A stretch of DNA of 64,000 nucleotides from Symsagittifera roscoffensis (taxonomy: Eukaryota; Xenacoelomorpha; Acoela; Convolutidae), in NCBI RefSeq assembly GCF_963678635.1, contig NC_087067.1:47666001-47730000 (forward strand). Direction: 5' to 3'. Shown one piece after another: positions 35,002 through 46,379 of the stretch. The translations under genes were made by a program, and so were the position numbers. Every line of letters starts with the position of its first letter. The stretch's first letter is position 1. The notes beneath the pieces are model-generated. The model made no database searches. It was not told where the DNA came from and worked only from the letters and a program-made list of their open reading frames with translations.

Positions 35002-36120
35002 AGCATAGCATACAGAGTTTCTTTCCCCTCTGTATTGTCACTGTTGTTGCTTCTGTGTTCAACAACACACTCACACACAGTCCGCTCTGAGTGAGTGAGA
35101 AGCTTCTTACTAAAATAGCCGAGCTTTTACTGTTTGGATTCGGTACCAGACACACCTGTCTGTCATTGCTGAGTTCATTCAAGTTCCTCATCCTAAACGT
35201 CGCTATTACGGCTTGGTTTGATTTCAATCTAACTTTTCGATCCAGAAAAATCGGCACCTTGGCCTGGTTAATTAAGATCTTATTAAGGGGTTTCTTTTCA
35301 TACTTTCTCTCAGGATCCTTGATCCCAATCAACCCGTCATTGAGATCGATCGTGACATCAAAGTTGCGTACGGAGTCCCTCCCTAAGATGAACTGATCGG
35401 ATTCGTCCAAATTCTCCACTACTAGGAAGCTCATCCAAAGATGTCTTCCTCCAAGCTGCAGTGAAATGATCGGGGTTCGTCCAGTCACATAGATCGCTCC
35501 CTGATTGGCAGCTGCCAACCTGATTTTTGTCGGTATGAGATCCGACCTGTCGAAACCCATGTCGGTCCAAGTTTTGACTGGCATGACACTAACCACTGCT
35601 CCCGTGTCTAGCAGTCCCTTTACTGAAAGTTGTCTGCCTTGCACGTCCAGCACGTGTGCGGCCAGATCGGCCTCGCAACCTATGTGCACCGCATCTTGTT
35701 CGAGCATGGCGTTGTGTCCGATTCGTCTAACCTTCAGCTCCTCTTGACCAATGTATACCCGGCCAATCTGATCGTTCGCATCAGTTACGTGAGCTTTTGT
35801 GCCATCCACATTCATTAGAATCGGGTATGGGCCATGGACTTCGATGTAATGTCCATCCACTAATTCAGCCTCGGACCTCCTGTCGTGAGCAGCGCTCGCA
35901 TTGCCCTGGAGTCCAGTTTGGGATCTTTCTCCCTCAGGTAGTTTGCATAAATGTCCAGGTGGACTAGTGTAATCTCGGATGGTTCACTCAAGTTCTCGAC
36001 CACCTGGTGCCCTGCGACTAAGATAATGGACATTATCTTCGTCCCTTCCTTCGTCATGCCGAAAGTTCTATCAGATATAACGTTCAGCTTTAGTCCCTGC
36101 TTCCTGGGTTCCTCTTTGCC
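34952..36120 (-). pseudogene. pol: Retroviral-type aspartic protease of the giant element
   Basis: The 302-codon frame (35860-34952) contains VKGLLDTGAVVSVMPV with the active-site DTG at residues 85-87, and later DQFILGRDSVRNFDVTIDL, the usual second half of a retropepsin fold. It dimerises in known elements to cleave Gag-Pol. The N-terminal side lies in another frame (36057-35860, with IILVAGHQVVENLSEPSE); both frame changes from gag to this point are -1 steps. The C-terminal part (LKSNQAVIATFRMRNLNEL) leads to RT through a further frame change near 34960. Confidence 0.85.
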
Positions 36121-38650
36121 TCTTTTTCCGTCGTTTTACCCAGAATATTAAAATTTTCCCGAAGATCTGTGCTCTCCAGCTCCGACCTTACCCATTGCTC
36201 CACTTCTTTTGTGGCTAGCTCCTGTTTGACATTTTGCAACGCTGTCCTTGCCGCCAGACCGTAATCTACTTTGAGTGGGCTAGCCGACTCTGCCTCCAGG
36301 TTCGAGGCTACCACCTCATCAGGCAGTGTCTTTACCTTCTTAGTCGTAAAGGTGCTCGGTGTCGTCTCCTTTCTCCGAGACTCGGCCTCGTTCATCAGTC
36401 GTGCTCGACTGGCCATGACACCCGAAAGCGCCTCTTCGTGGCGGGGATGTTTCGCAATGCAATTCGACTTGAAGTGTCCTTCCATATTACAGAAGAAGCA
36501 CCTCGGACCATATTTCATGATGAGCCCTCTGACGTACTCTTCGTGATCCTCGTCGGTCGCGTCGACGTCGTCTAGAAAGTAGCCTTTTGCCTTCATGCTC
36601 TGTATGTATGCAGAACACGCGGAAACGTGATGGTCCATCGAACCAAAATTCGCACCTGACCTTCTCTTATCCATGTCATCGCGAGGTTTGTACCAACTGG
36701 AGTTCACACCAGTGTTTGTCCCGCTGTAGTTACCATAATTGCTGTAACGGTTTTGCGCCCTCGGTCTTATGAGTAAATATTCGCGTGACTTCATACGCAA
36801 ATCATCGGGCGTAGGTACCTGGTCAAGTGACAGGGTGAAGTGTGTGGCCAACATCGTTTTCAACTCCTCACTCCTTACTCCGTCCATGAACTTTGAAGCA
36901 ATCGCCACGTTTCCCTCGGATATTTTCTCATCGGGATTATTTCTCCTCATCAGCAATTCAAGGTCGTCCAAAAACTTGTCTATGGATTCGTCATCCCTTT
37001 GACGCCTCTTTTCGAACTTCACCATAGCCGGGTGCCCTTGTACTCCAGAGCCGAAACGATTCAGCAGGATGTCGAATATCTTGCGAGCGCTGTCTCTCTC
37101 ATCGGTTCGTTTCGCCATTACACAATTTAGTGCAGTACCCTCCAGGTTGCTTGTTAGCGCGCTGCACTCTTGTTTCTTGGAGATACTCTCTTCCTCAATG
37201 TGCAACTTCATCACTTCTATCCAAGTGTCAATGCAGCCGTCTGACTCGTCTTTCTACGACTTCGGCTTTTTCAGTGTCCTTCTTGACCTCTCTCCTCTCT
37301 CGGTTGACTTCGAGAGCTTAGTGATGAATGTCTCGAGAGATCTATTCAGAGGCTCAAACATCGAGGCATACATTGTCGTGTCCTGTGAGACTAGTCAGAT
37401 CTGGCACTGAACTGACTTGTGGCACAGTTGGCAACATTGTCTCCGGAGTAGCATCTGCCTCCGGCGGGACCGGATTCGTCCAGCCAGGCCTCGACGGGGC
37501 TGCCCTTGGCAGCTCCCTATTCCTAGGTTCGTAGTTCGTTCTCGAACTTTGCTGGGCCCTGGCATAGCTGCCCGTGCCATCTCCATCATTCGCATGGCGT
37601 GAGCGCTCCCTCGGGTTGGAACGCTCCTCCCAATTGCTCCCATTCAAGATCGCGTCAAGCTTCCACATCATTAAGTCAGATTTTGCATCTAACCTTTTTT
37701 CCAGGCTAGTCAGCGCATGGGCGTAGGTATTATCATGATCCTTCAGCAATCGCTGAATCTCTCTTGTCGTCCTAGCCTCTCTTTCCTCTGACTCCTTGTT
37801 TGCCTGTGCCAAGGCTCTCCGCCAGGCATTGATCGGTGTTGCGAATCAATTGAGCCTGATCAACCCTCGCCTGCGACTTCATGTGCGTTAGTTCGTCTCT
37901 CAAATTCTCTCGACCCTGGTGAGCTCTCTCGTCAACTTGATCTATTCTCTTGGTCATGTCCCGTCTCAGTTCATCCAGATCATTCATTACGCCAGCGAAA
38001 ATGTCACTTACATCGCCAGTTGCCCCAAACGCGGGGTTAGTCCCAAAGAAGATGAGTTCAACTGCGGCTGCAGCCTGGTACTTGATGACGCACCGCCTTT
38101 TTGCTTGCTCATCGACGTCATCAATCTGTCGAACGTTGATGACGCTCCCATCGTTATCCCATCTGACATGGCCCTGGTCGGTGAGGCGGACGACGCCTTC
38201 CTGCTCATGTCGTTCCTTGGGCACGGTGTGAAGTTCACGTCCGGATGGGTTATCTCCGGGTGGTCATAACTGGAAGATAAACCTTCAGTTCGTAGTGACG
38301 CCATGCGCTCAACGTACAAAGACTTCCAGCTCTTCTTGGCCTTCGAACCCGGTTGTTCTTCACTCGGGCTTATACTCGACATCATCGCGTTGTTGCTCTG
38401 CTTGGCCAGTGGACATTCCCCTGAATAACACTTCCTCTCGCGGCTCGACCTCGGAACGCTCCGAGGTCTCCTCCGTCCTCTCAACTTCCTCCCGCTCGAG
38501 GTCCTCGCTCGGCTCAAAGTCGGGTCGAATAAGCGTCCGTTCCCCTTCGTCAAAGGGATCCACAAGCGTTTCGCTCGCGGGTCCGGCCTCGGCGCTCCGC
38601 CCTTGATTGCCATCGAGGTTTTTCTCGCTCCTTAGTTTCATTTCGCTCAC
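36090..38650 (-). pseudogene. gag: Gag of the giant element, broken
   Basis: Several frames run from about 38650. The N-terminal part is acidic and low-complexity (RTEETSERSEVEPREEVLF); the next parts have PSEEQPGSKAKKSWKSLY and a coiled-coil-like region (DELRRDMTKRIDQVDERAHQ, EREARTTREIQRLLKDHD). The capsid-like region is in the 37214-36090 frame and just upstream of it, where a TAG near 37253 interrupts; it contains ARKIFDILLNRFGSGVQGH and DKFLDDLELLMRRNNPDEK. A CCHC knuckle, CFFCNMEGHFKSNC (C-x2-C-x4-H-x4-C), binds RNA. The total of roughly 850 codons is long for a Ty3 Gag. Four or more frame changes make it non-functional here. Confidence 0.8.
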
Positions 38651-41627
38651 TGAAAGATCAGTTTGTTCTTTAGTCGGTTAGTTTTCAGCAAACACGTCGG
38701 AAGCGCTGCTAAACGAGGACTGGCTACGCCTAGTTTTAAATTTTCGCGTGCTTCCCTTGCTTAGCCTGGGAATCCTAGTAGTCGATCCTAACGAGTCCCT
38801 GCGCTGCATACTTTGTAACAAATCATAATATTCGTATAATTTAATGGCGATGCACACTTACCGCAAACAGGATCAAGTTAAATTACTTAACGCTGCCTTC
38901 TCAATTCCGTTAGTATCAAAATGTCTCTTAGATTTCTTAATGGCAATACTAGTGACTCAGCTAAAGTTACACACAGGGCCTACTCAGTTTTGCTACATTG
39001 CTACCCGTTGTATGGTATAACAGTATCACAGAATTTTCACAAGATACAATCAATACACAAAACACAATTGATAATCAGATAAGAATATCCTACATGTGAC
39101 AGCCACTTTTCGTCAGTATCAATTTACCGCCACACTCTTATCAAGTCACTGCTTTGTTAAAATCAAACAATCTTTGGTAAAAAGCAGTGATGATTCAGAA
39201 ACAGATCAATAAAATTTAGTCTTAAAGAAAAAGACTTCCCTCAATCGGAACGATCCGAAAGAACGAAGCCCAGGACACAGTCTTCTCAAGTGTGTGTGTG
39301 TTTGCCTAATACACCCACCGAGGTCTTCTTTTAGGTGTCCTGCGATTGCCCGAGCTGTCCTACTAAGTAACTCAAGGCAACCACACAACCAAAATCACAA
39401 TCAAAAAAAATTTTGTTTCGGGTACTTCTGATACACTCCATCTAGAATCCAAAGTTGATCACGAATTTGCGGGTCAAAATGGGCTCCTATGATCCTAATA
39501 AGCATGCCTAATATCCTAATATGATCACAATTAAATGGATATTTTCCGTTTCCCAAATTGCTACAGAAGGTTTCCTCAAGTTTCTAACAAGGAGGGTTGT
39601 TAGGAGGGTTAATTCGGAGGGTACCTTAGTCACCCAAGAGACTTCGGAGGGTCCCCCTTAACTCACTAAGGAGGGTCAATAAGAGGCTCAATATGCTCCG
39701 GAGGGTTACTTCGGAGGGTTCTTCCAAAATTTTCAAGTTTTTTTGAAAAGGGGCCTTCAACTAGCTTAAGAAAGCGTCAAAACAAGCTGATATCTCTTCG
39801 GAGGGTCTCGTGGAAAATCTCCACTAAGAAGGGTTGCTAAAGCGCTTAAGTCACTCCGGAGGGTTCCGCAAAAATCAAGAAAACGGATTATTTTACCGCG
39901 TTAAAGTCTCCAGAAGCGGTCCACCTGACTTAAAACTAGGTTGGCTGACACGGTCAACCTTCCCAGCAGGATAAAAAGTTGTTTTGATAAAATTTTCTGC
40001 CGCTCGGAGGGTTACCCATAGTTTGGACCTTCCGAACCAACAAATTCTAAAAAAAATTTTCTTTTCCGAGATTATCAACCCAAAGACGGTTGCGGTCCAG
40101 AAATGTGGTCAAAAACGTCGACTTATGGTATCAAAATTATCCCGATCGGTTGGCTAGTCTTTGAGAAATTGCCAAAAACCTGTTTGTCCAAATGGCCTTT
40201 TTTCACCACCTATATAGGTTCTGAGAAACTTTTACCGCAATTCCTATTGAAAGTGCCTAAAAATAATTGAAACAAGCGTAGTAGCCCTGTACGGCACTGA
40301 AATAATGCAAAAAACCGGACCAAAATTGGTTTGGAGACAAAATTGTGGCCAATAAGTATCAAATTTGGACCCTCCGATTCCTTCCTTTTCCAATCCTTAA
40401 GTCGTTAGCTCTGTCCACGGAGCTAGTCGGAGGGTTACTCAAGAATTTTTCTGGCAGCCGAGCACCTTACGGTAGCACGCTCCTAACACCGAAAATTTTA
40501 TTGCTCTAACTCTAAAAACTCAAAAACTCGATCCCCAAAACAGATTGACAAAATTCAGAAAATTATCGAAATTTTGATCGAAAAATTTTCGTTTTTTCCA
40601 ACTTCTACTGAGTCCTTTCTCACGCGGTTTCTTTAGTCAGGGGGATCGAACTACATAGCTACTCCCTATATAAAAACTTTTTGCTGCTCGGAAAATCTCG
40701 GATATCCAAAAATTTGGGGGTCTATAGTTTGTCGAAAATCAGTAATTTTCGAGAAGATTTGGGTGTTTCTTGGGTCTAATTAGGAGATAAGTAATATATA
40801 ATAAGGATAATAACCTATTAGTAGTCGTTAATGAATAGTACTATACCCTGCTTTGCACCAAAATGCCCGAATTAAAACCCTCAACTCGGAAATTTGTAAT
40901 CGATGCAGGGTACAATCGGACAACGCCAATCTTGCCCCCACCACTTAAGTTTTGATGAAATAGTACCCGAACGATACTAAAATTGTTTCAACGATACCCA
41001 ACAGTCGTTGTGAATGTTGTCCCGGATGTCCTTGTTGAGTGTGGAACACGTCGGTCAGCTTGCCACTCTAACCTCCGGCCACCGGCAAAATCACCATTAA
41101 CGTGCTTAAATACTCAAATTACACTCAAGGGAGGGTATCCAACCCTTCACCAAAACACACAATCTTTCTATCAGAAATGACATAAATCAATCTAAAACAA
41201 CAACAAACAGGAAAGTCTGATCACATCTCGTCCGGAAATAACATATAAACTGTCCCTTTATGTTTTTTACTGTTTTTGGTCTTTTTTGGATCTTTAACTG
41301 TTTTTTGTACTTTTTTGTTTTCAAATAAATTTATTTTTGGCTTTTTCTTGGTTATACACTATTTTTGTTTGGTTTTACGCTTTCTCTTTTAATCGCTTTT
41401 GGTCCCGGGACATTGGGACAAGCGAACTCATGACTTACCACCTAACCCTCCGGCCCCCGGAATTTTCGGTGTTAACTAAGTTAAAAAGCTAAATAGTACT
41501 AGGCGGAGGGCACGCACCTTCCCCCTAGTACAATAACGGTCATTAAGGCCTCTAACTCGGGCTTACGTCTGGAGCGGAGGGTTCGTCCCTGAAACGGTTG
41601 CTGATCATGATGGTCTTATGCCTTTGA
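38651..41627 (-). promoter_or_regulatory. 3-kb leader of the giant element with repeated CGGAGGGTT motif
   Basis: Non-coding between the primer-binding site and gag. On the plus strand the motif cggagggtt or a close variant occurs at least a dozen times, for example near 39587, 39600, 39615, 39645, 39700, 39713, 39800, 39857, 40005, 40431 and 41574, with inverted forms near 40368 and 41443. A short tg repeat is at 39290. Leaders of this length are unusual. Roles in packaging, translation control or transcription are possible, but nothing in the sequence decides. Confidence 0.65.
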
Positions 41628-41648
41628 CAAGCCCACCCAGGAGCGCCA
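41628..41648 (-). promoter_or_regulatory. Primer-binding site, tRNA-Asn-like
   Basis: On the minus strand TGGCGCTCCTGGGTGGGCTT starts 12 nt after the 5' LTR. It is the complement of a tRNA 3' end running GAGC/AAGC-CCACC-CAGG...GCGCCA, which resembles animal tRNA-Asn with a few mismatches. Confidence 0.6.
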
Positions 41649-41660
41649 TAAAAACGTCTA

Positions 41661-42545
41661 TGTAACATTCGCCCAAATACTACACAGCGACGGAGCGTAG
41701 AAAAAGTACCTATTAACGACTGTCAGGCGTCAGTTACCTTAATCCTACTCGTTTTTCACCGTCTCGACCTTGCCAGTTGATTTTCTGGTCTGTCTAGGGC
41801 TAAGTAAAAAATTACTACTTTTAGGCCATCAGTCAAACGACTTTTGATCAGCTTTCGTTTACATGCGAACACAACCACATAGCTGAGTCTCGGATCCTCA
41901 GACTACGTGATTGCTATTAAAAACACGGCTCGAAACCCTATTTTAATATGTTTTTGTGTGACAGTTCTATATTAAATCCATAGTCTAAAATATGGATTTA
42001 ATATAGAACTAAGCTACTCATACTCTAAAATATCAAGTTATACCGGTGTTAATTCAAAGTTCTATGGCATCAGAGTAGCTAAAAAATTAGTTTTAAGCAG
42101 TCCTTCAACATATAACAGTCTCTGGGGGACCAAGCCTCCGCTCCCGTAATCTTCTCGAGATAACGTTCTTATCTCTCCCAATTTGTGGCACGGGAGGGTT
42201 TCGCGGAATATTCCTTCCCCACTGAAGCTTCCTTTTCCACTAATTTCCACTGCTAAGGATCTTATCGTGTGTTATTGCCACTATAGGAGGCTCCGCTTTT
42301 CTGGTGTTCCCGCACGACCGTTTTTCACTATATTTGTCGTTGTTCTGTTTTTTCGTTCTTTTTCGTCAAAATGGCCGTCTTTTTGTATTTCTGAGAAATA
42401 TTCACTCTTCGATCGAAATTTTAAAAATAAAAACTCCAGAAAACTCCTACCCTCTTTCGCAGCACTTTTTCAATACAAAGGCCTTTAGTCGTATTTTCTT
42501 GTCCCGCCGGAAGGTCGCGCTAAGCCAATCTGGCAGAATGGCACA
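41661..42545 (-). repeat. 5' LTR of the giant element
   Basis: 885 bp, TG...CA ends, pairing with 19115-19993. It contains an 18-bp perfect hairpin (arms 41963-41980 and 41993-42010, loop of 12) that the 3' LTR lacks. Promoter elements were not identified with confidence. Confidence 0.9.
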
Positions 42546-43092
42546 CTACTTCTTTGATTATCAGTGCTATACTTTCATTTACGATGTTATTGATTGGAAA
42601 CCGATAAAGACCCTTTCAGATACCCGAATTCTTGTGCATACCCAGTACCCTAGTACCCCAGGAGAGACTCGAACCCAAAAATTATGTGACAAGGAAATCC
42701 AAGAAAATTTCCAAAAAATTTCACAAAAATATTTAAAAAAAATTTCTCGAAAAAAAAAGTTAAACCAAAATTTCCCAACATTTTCACTGACAAAAAAAAT
42801 TTTTGCCTGAATTTAGAGCAAAACCGGAAAACGTTTTTGTCTCTCCCGCTCAACCGTTAAATTCGTCAATCGTATCAAGCAAATTTTTTGAGTGAATCCC
42901 GACCTCGGTTTCCTCCAGTGGTTGGACAATTTTCAAAAATTTACTCGGCTCGTCCCGTTTTTGGCCGCATACCGGGGCGACCGTTACCACTAGGGTTTAG
43001 CCGTAATATCGTTAGGTTAAACCAATAAACCGTACTCGTTAACCTAAATAGTACTGAACAGAAGCCTTAGTAGAACTATTCTGGCCTTTCTT
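42546..43092. other. Unannotated stretch between the giant element and the BEL LTR
   Basis: AT-rich. Contains gagactcgaaccc at about 42667, which is the complement of a tRNA B-box-like GGGTTCGAGTCTC, but no A box was found at a proper distance. No gene is seen. The stretch does not obviously continue the sequence left of 19115, so the giant element may have been inserted together with a rearrangement. Confidence 0.4.
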
Positions 43093-43524
43093 ACAACTCG
43101 AATAAAAACAAGAAACAGAAACGGCCTAATTCAAGAGAGTCAGAAAACGTTAAAATTTAGTAAATTATGTTGGACGTGATTAGCAACAACATTACACTTA
43201 TGAACTTTAAAAGTGGGCTCATTCATGCGCTGATTCATGTGATTTATGTTTATTTCACAATGAATTCATACTTAGTTCACGAAGTTTAATTAACAGAAAC
43301 TCAATTGCAAACCAAGTTTGAACCAATTAAAGTATTAGCTTTTTATGTTCTGTCAGGTTCGGCTCAAATAAGACTCTCAAATAAAACGACTTAGATGAGA
43401 ATCGAACCTACGCCGAACTCCCCGGAACGGACTATGCAAACGCTGAGCTATATAGCTGGTATTGCTAAGCAGCTATGCTGATTTTTTACGATACTTTCAA
43501 CTTTAATGCTATATTGCTTTAACA
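43093..43524 (-). repeat. 3' LTR of the BEL element, with tRNA-like box
   Basis: Reads on the minus strand from TGTTAAAGCAATATAGC to about GAGTTGTA. It matches 18393-18790 and 9345-9601 in inverted orientation but is longer by a segment containing GGTTCGATTC (about 43400), a perfect-looking pol III B box. TAGCTCAGCG (about 43450) resembles an A box about 45 nt upstream. Stems of a tRNA are not convincing. Confidence 0.65.
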
Positions 43525-44668
43525 TCCTTACCCCGAAGGAGCGAAAACCAGAACGAGCTTAACGAGTGGCCGAGTGTAGTTTCTGCAGAAGGTCCTGAGG
43601 GTTGCGGAGCGGGCGGTGTTGTCTTGCCGTGGTTTAGCGACATTATGCGAGCTAGTGGGTGGTGGCCCCTAGGGCTAGTGGGTTCAACTAACCACATCAT
43701 ATCTCCCATTTTCAAAGAGTATTCGGGAGGAGCATGCGCCTTATTTCTTTTATTGAGCGTAGGGTCGTATTCACTTAACCATCGCTGCCAAATTGCGTTT
43801 GCGTACGACTGCGCACGGGCATAGCGTTTAGAGTGAGAATAGTTCTCACTCGGCCTTAGAGACGGAAGCTGACCTAAAAGGAAATGATTCGGCGTCAAAG
43901 CCTCGAGACTATCTGGGTTGTCAGAAACGGGAGTGAGCAGACGGGCGTTTAGTGAACCTTCAATTAGGCACATGGTTGTGTTCAAAGTCTTGTCAGTCAA
44001 TTTTCTTGGCCCTAAGATTGCATAAAACACGCGCTTACAACTGCGCACCATTCGTTCCCATGCTCCATCCTGATGTGGTGCACTCGGCAGATTATACTTC
44101 CACTTAATGCTTTTGCGTACGAGCGACAGTGGAGCTTCTGTGTTCCAATTTTTGATGCGCAGAAGAAGCTTTTGTTTGGCTCCTATAAAATTCGTTTCGT
44201 TATCTGATTTAACTATTCAGGATTGCATCTCGAAATAAAGCGCTCGATGACCATCACACATGAACTTGTGTCCATGGATGGAACCAGCTTAATGTTAATT
44301 GCGAGGGTCGTTGAGCAAGTAAAAAGAAAACTCCAGCGCTTCTCGGAAGATCGACAAATTGTGACATAAAATGGTCCAAAATAATCGACGCCGCAGCTCG
44401 TTAACGGTGGCTGGCGGTAACCTAGACGCTGCGCGCGAAGATCAGACGTCATTGGTGTAACGGATTTCGCTTTTTGCTTTCTACAGCATACGCAATGTGT
44501 TTCAATAACTCTTAGTGAAGATCTCAAGTGTAGTACAACAAATTGTTGATGAATGACGGAATGAAAGTAGTCGACGGACTGATGTTCGTGCTTAATGTGA
44601 TAGAAAGGTAGAAACAATCGGATTAGGCGATGGCGGCTATCCAAAATTTTTGGATGGTGTGCTTCCAA
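43509..44668 (-). pseudogene. pol: BEL/Pao integrase
   Basis: The N-terminal part (44668-44213) has the zinc-binding pattern around HSVIHQQFVVLHLR and THCVCCRKQKA, then GVDYFGPFYVTI with the first catalytic Asp. After a stop near 44215 the frame resumes with SDNETNFIGA (second Asp) and HQDGAWERMVRSCKR, and then the 43509-44051 block, with LTPNHFLLGQ, IWQRWLSEYDPTLNKR and KMGDMMWLVEP, which is the C-terminal domain typical of BEL integrases (DUF5641). The end lies in the LTR. One or two mutations separate the parts. Confidence 0.85.
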
Positions 44669-45030
44669 TGCGGTTGCGGAGAGGAGTTCGATACGGCCTG
44701 TAGATCTAATTAAACCTTTCGGTCACATAAGAGGCGAATAAGATGATATACGGCTCGATATTCTTACATGTTTTTCGGCTGCTACTTGCTTACATTTCGC
44801 TGGGAAGGACTCTAACTGGGAAAGTTTCAAAAGTTTTTCCTCTGCAATGAAAATTATGAATTTTGACCTTATCTGGCAATCTGAAAAGTTTATTTTTAGT
44901 TAATAGTCTCAACGTATATGCGACCAGCAGCTCTATCTTGGATAACGAGTTATACTCTTCCCAAAGGAAGGCAAAGTCAGTCGAAACTGCAGTGCGAGTT
45001 CAACCACTGAAGTACTGTAGTGCTGTTAGT

Positions 45031-46300
45031 CTACATGAACACGTTGGAAATATTCAGTGTCAGAGCTTTCGCGATATTATCCTTCAGGCGACTAGCAAGA
45101 AGCGCAGCTTGAAGTTTCAACTTCGGAATTGAAAGCATCTTCATCAGGGCTACTCTTGCTTTACCGAAGTCAAACAGTAGTTGACATCTAGAATAGGCGT
45201 ATTTCTGAGCGCGAAGCAATGCTACAGAACAGAAAACGTCCAAGGAGCTATCACCGAACATGTGCAGCTCAACCTCATCTACTGGGAAAACAAAATAGCA
45301 GCGACGTAATTTGAGCTGCCATAAAATTGGCAATCCGGAGTGCCTTTCAGTGAATCTGCGGCACAACTCATTTGGCAGTGGGTCGTCCCACTGTTGGCCA
45401 CTCAATCTCCATGTATCTTTCAGAAGCAAACTTGCGCGTACGGTAAACGGGGCGACAAGACCTATGGGGTCGAACAGGGAGGACACAAAACTAAGAACCG
45501 ATCGCTGTGTAGCAGAGTCTTTGAGCTGGCGGTTAACTTCTCTGCTCACAACCAACGTATCGGTGACGTGATCCCTTTAGAGACCGAAAACTTGCGATGC
45601 AGTTTCGGGATTAATCACAGTGGTAAGAATTTACTTACTTTTGTTAGCGCCGGTTTTAGGGGGATTTAGTTTTAAGGACAAATTGGGAACGTTGCTAAAT
45701 TTTTTTGTAAGATTAAAACCGCCCAGCTTGAGCAGTTCAACGAGTTTCAGGATTTTTCACAGGTCCAAGGTAGTCATCCATGTAAACGTTGTTTAGCACG
45801 GCGTAAGCGGCTTCGTGGTAACGATCTTGGTTGTCGACGTCTGTTCGGCGAAAAGCATAGTTAGCATATGTAGGAGAATATTTCGCTCCAAAAATATGCC
45901 TTGTATAATAAAATACGTTCAAATCTGATGTGGGGTCCTCCCGCCACAAAAAACGCAAGGAAAGTTGATCGCTTTCTAGTAAACCGACCTGCATAAAAAT
46001 GCCTTCATTATCTGCGGAAACTGCGTATTTGTGCTCTCGGAACCGCAATAAAAGTAATTGCTTCAGGTTCTGAAGCAGTTGGGGGCCGACGAGAAGGGAA
46101 TTATTCAGTGACTTACCGTGAAACTTAGAAGCATCGTTCAAAACGCGCCGCAATTTGCTGGGTTTGTTCGGGTTTAAAACTGGGTGGTGTGGAACGTACC
46201 ACTCTCGGTATGAACGGTTTTTTGTGTCGTGAGGGCTAACCGTGACTACTTACCTCTTCTCGACATCAACTCGGATTTCCGACGCGTATTGAGTTTTCAA
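45031..46300 (-). pseudogene. pol: BEL/Pao reverse transcriptase and RNase H
   Basis: RT (about 46300-45737): RRVLNDASKFHGKSLNN, LRFLWREDP, HIFGAKYSPTYANYAF and VLNNVYMDDYL, where YMDD carries the catalytic aspartates. RNase H and the connecting region (45555-45031): SSLFDPIGLVAPFTVRASLL, LHMFGDSSLDVFCSVAL and SIPKLKLQAALLASRL, typical of the BEL group. A frame change between 45737 and 45555 and other breaks make it non-functional. Confidence 0.9.
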
Positions 46301-46379
46301 ATTCAAATCTTTCTCTAGACAATTTTCAAGAGACCTAAATTGGACCAATGAAGCGTAAAAGTCATAGGGAAGTGAAAGT

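Larger units (their letters stand above)
19115..42545 (-). mobile_element. Giant Ty3/gypsy LTR retrotransposon with accessory coding region
   Basis: Two direct LTRs (19115-19993 and 41661-42545, TG...CA ends) enclose 21.7 kb of minus-strand coding and leader sequence. The order from the 5' LTR is: primer-binding site, 3-kb leader, gag, protease, RT, RNase H, linker, integrase, macrodomain-like tail, 450-bp gap, and a second coding region of about 8 kb with SGNH-hydrolase domains. Ty3/gypsy assignment rests on the domain order PR-RT-RH-IN and typical motifs. Usual Ty3 elements are 5-10 kb. The copy carries many in-frame stops and frameshifts. The LTRs look identical for most of the first 300 bp but diverge more in the second half, roughly 95 percent overall by eye. 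Target duplication is unclear; only TAG is shared at the two edges. Confidence 0.92.

Noticed and set aside
20764-38650. Programmed stop-codon readthrough or a non-standard code in the giant element, because many stops (mostly TAG) interrupt otherwise continuous frames
   Set aside because: The LTRs differ at about 5 percent by eye, and over 17 kb of coding sequence this amount of neutral change would by itself create a dozen or more stops and frameshifts. Frameshifts and TGA/TAA stops occur too.
39285-39303. Microsatellite as functional element
   Set aside because: A short tg run without unusual length or context.
42655-42690. tRNA gene on the minus strand (B-box-like GGGTTCGAGTCTC)
   Set aside because: No A box at a suitable distance and no acceptor stem; surrounding sequence is AT-rich and irregular.
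42304-42810. 168-codon plus-strand frame across the LTR edge
   Set aside because: It crosses the LTR boundary, and the homologous frame in the other LTR has a different sequence and length; no protein-like conservation.
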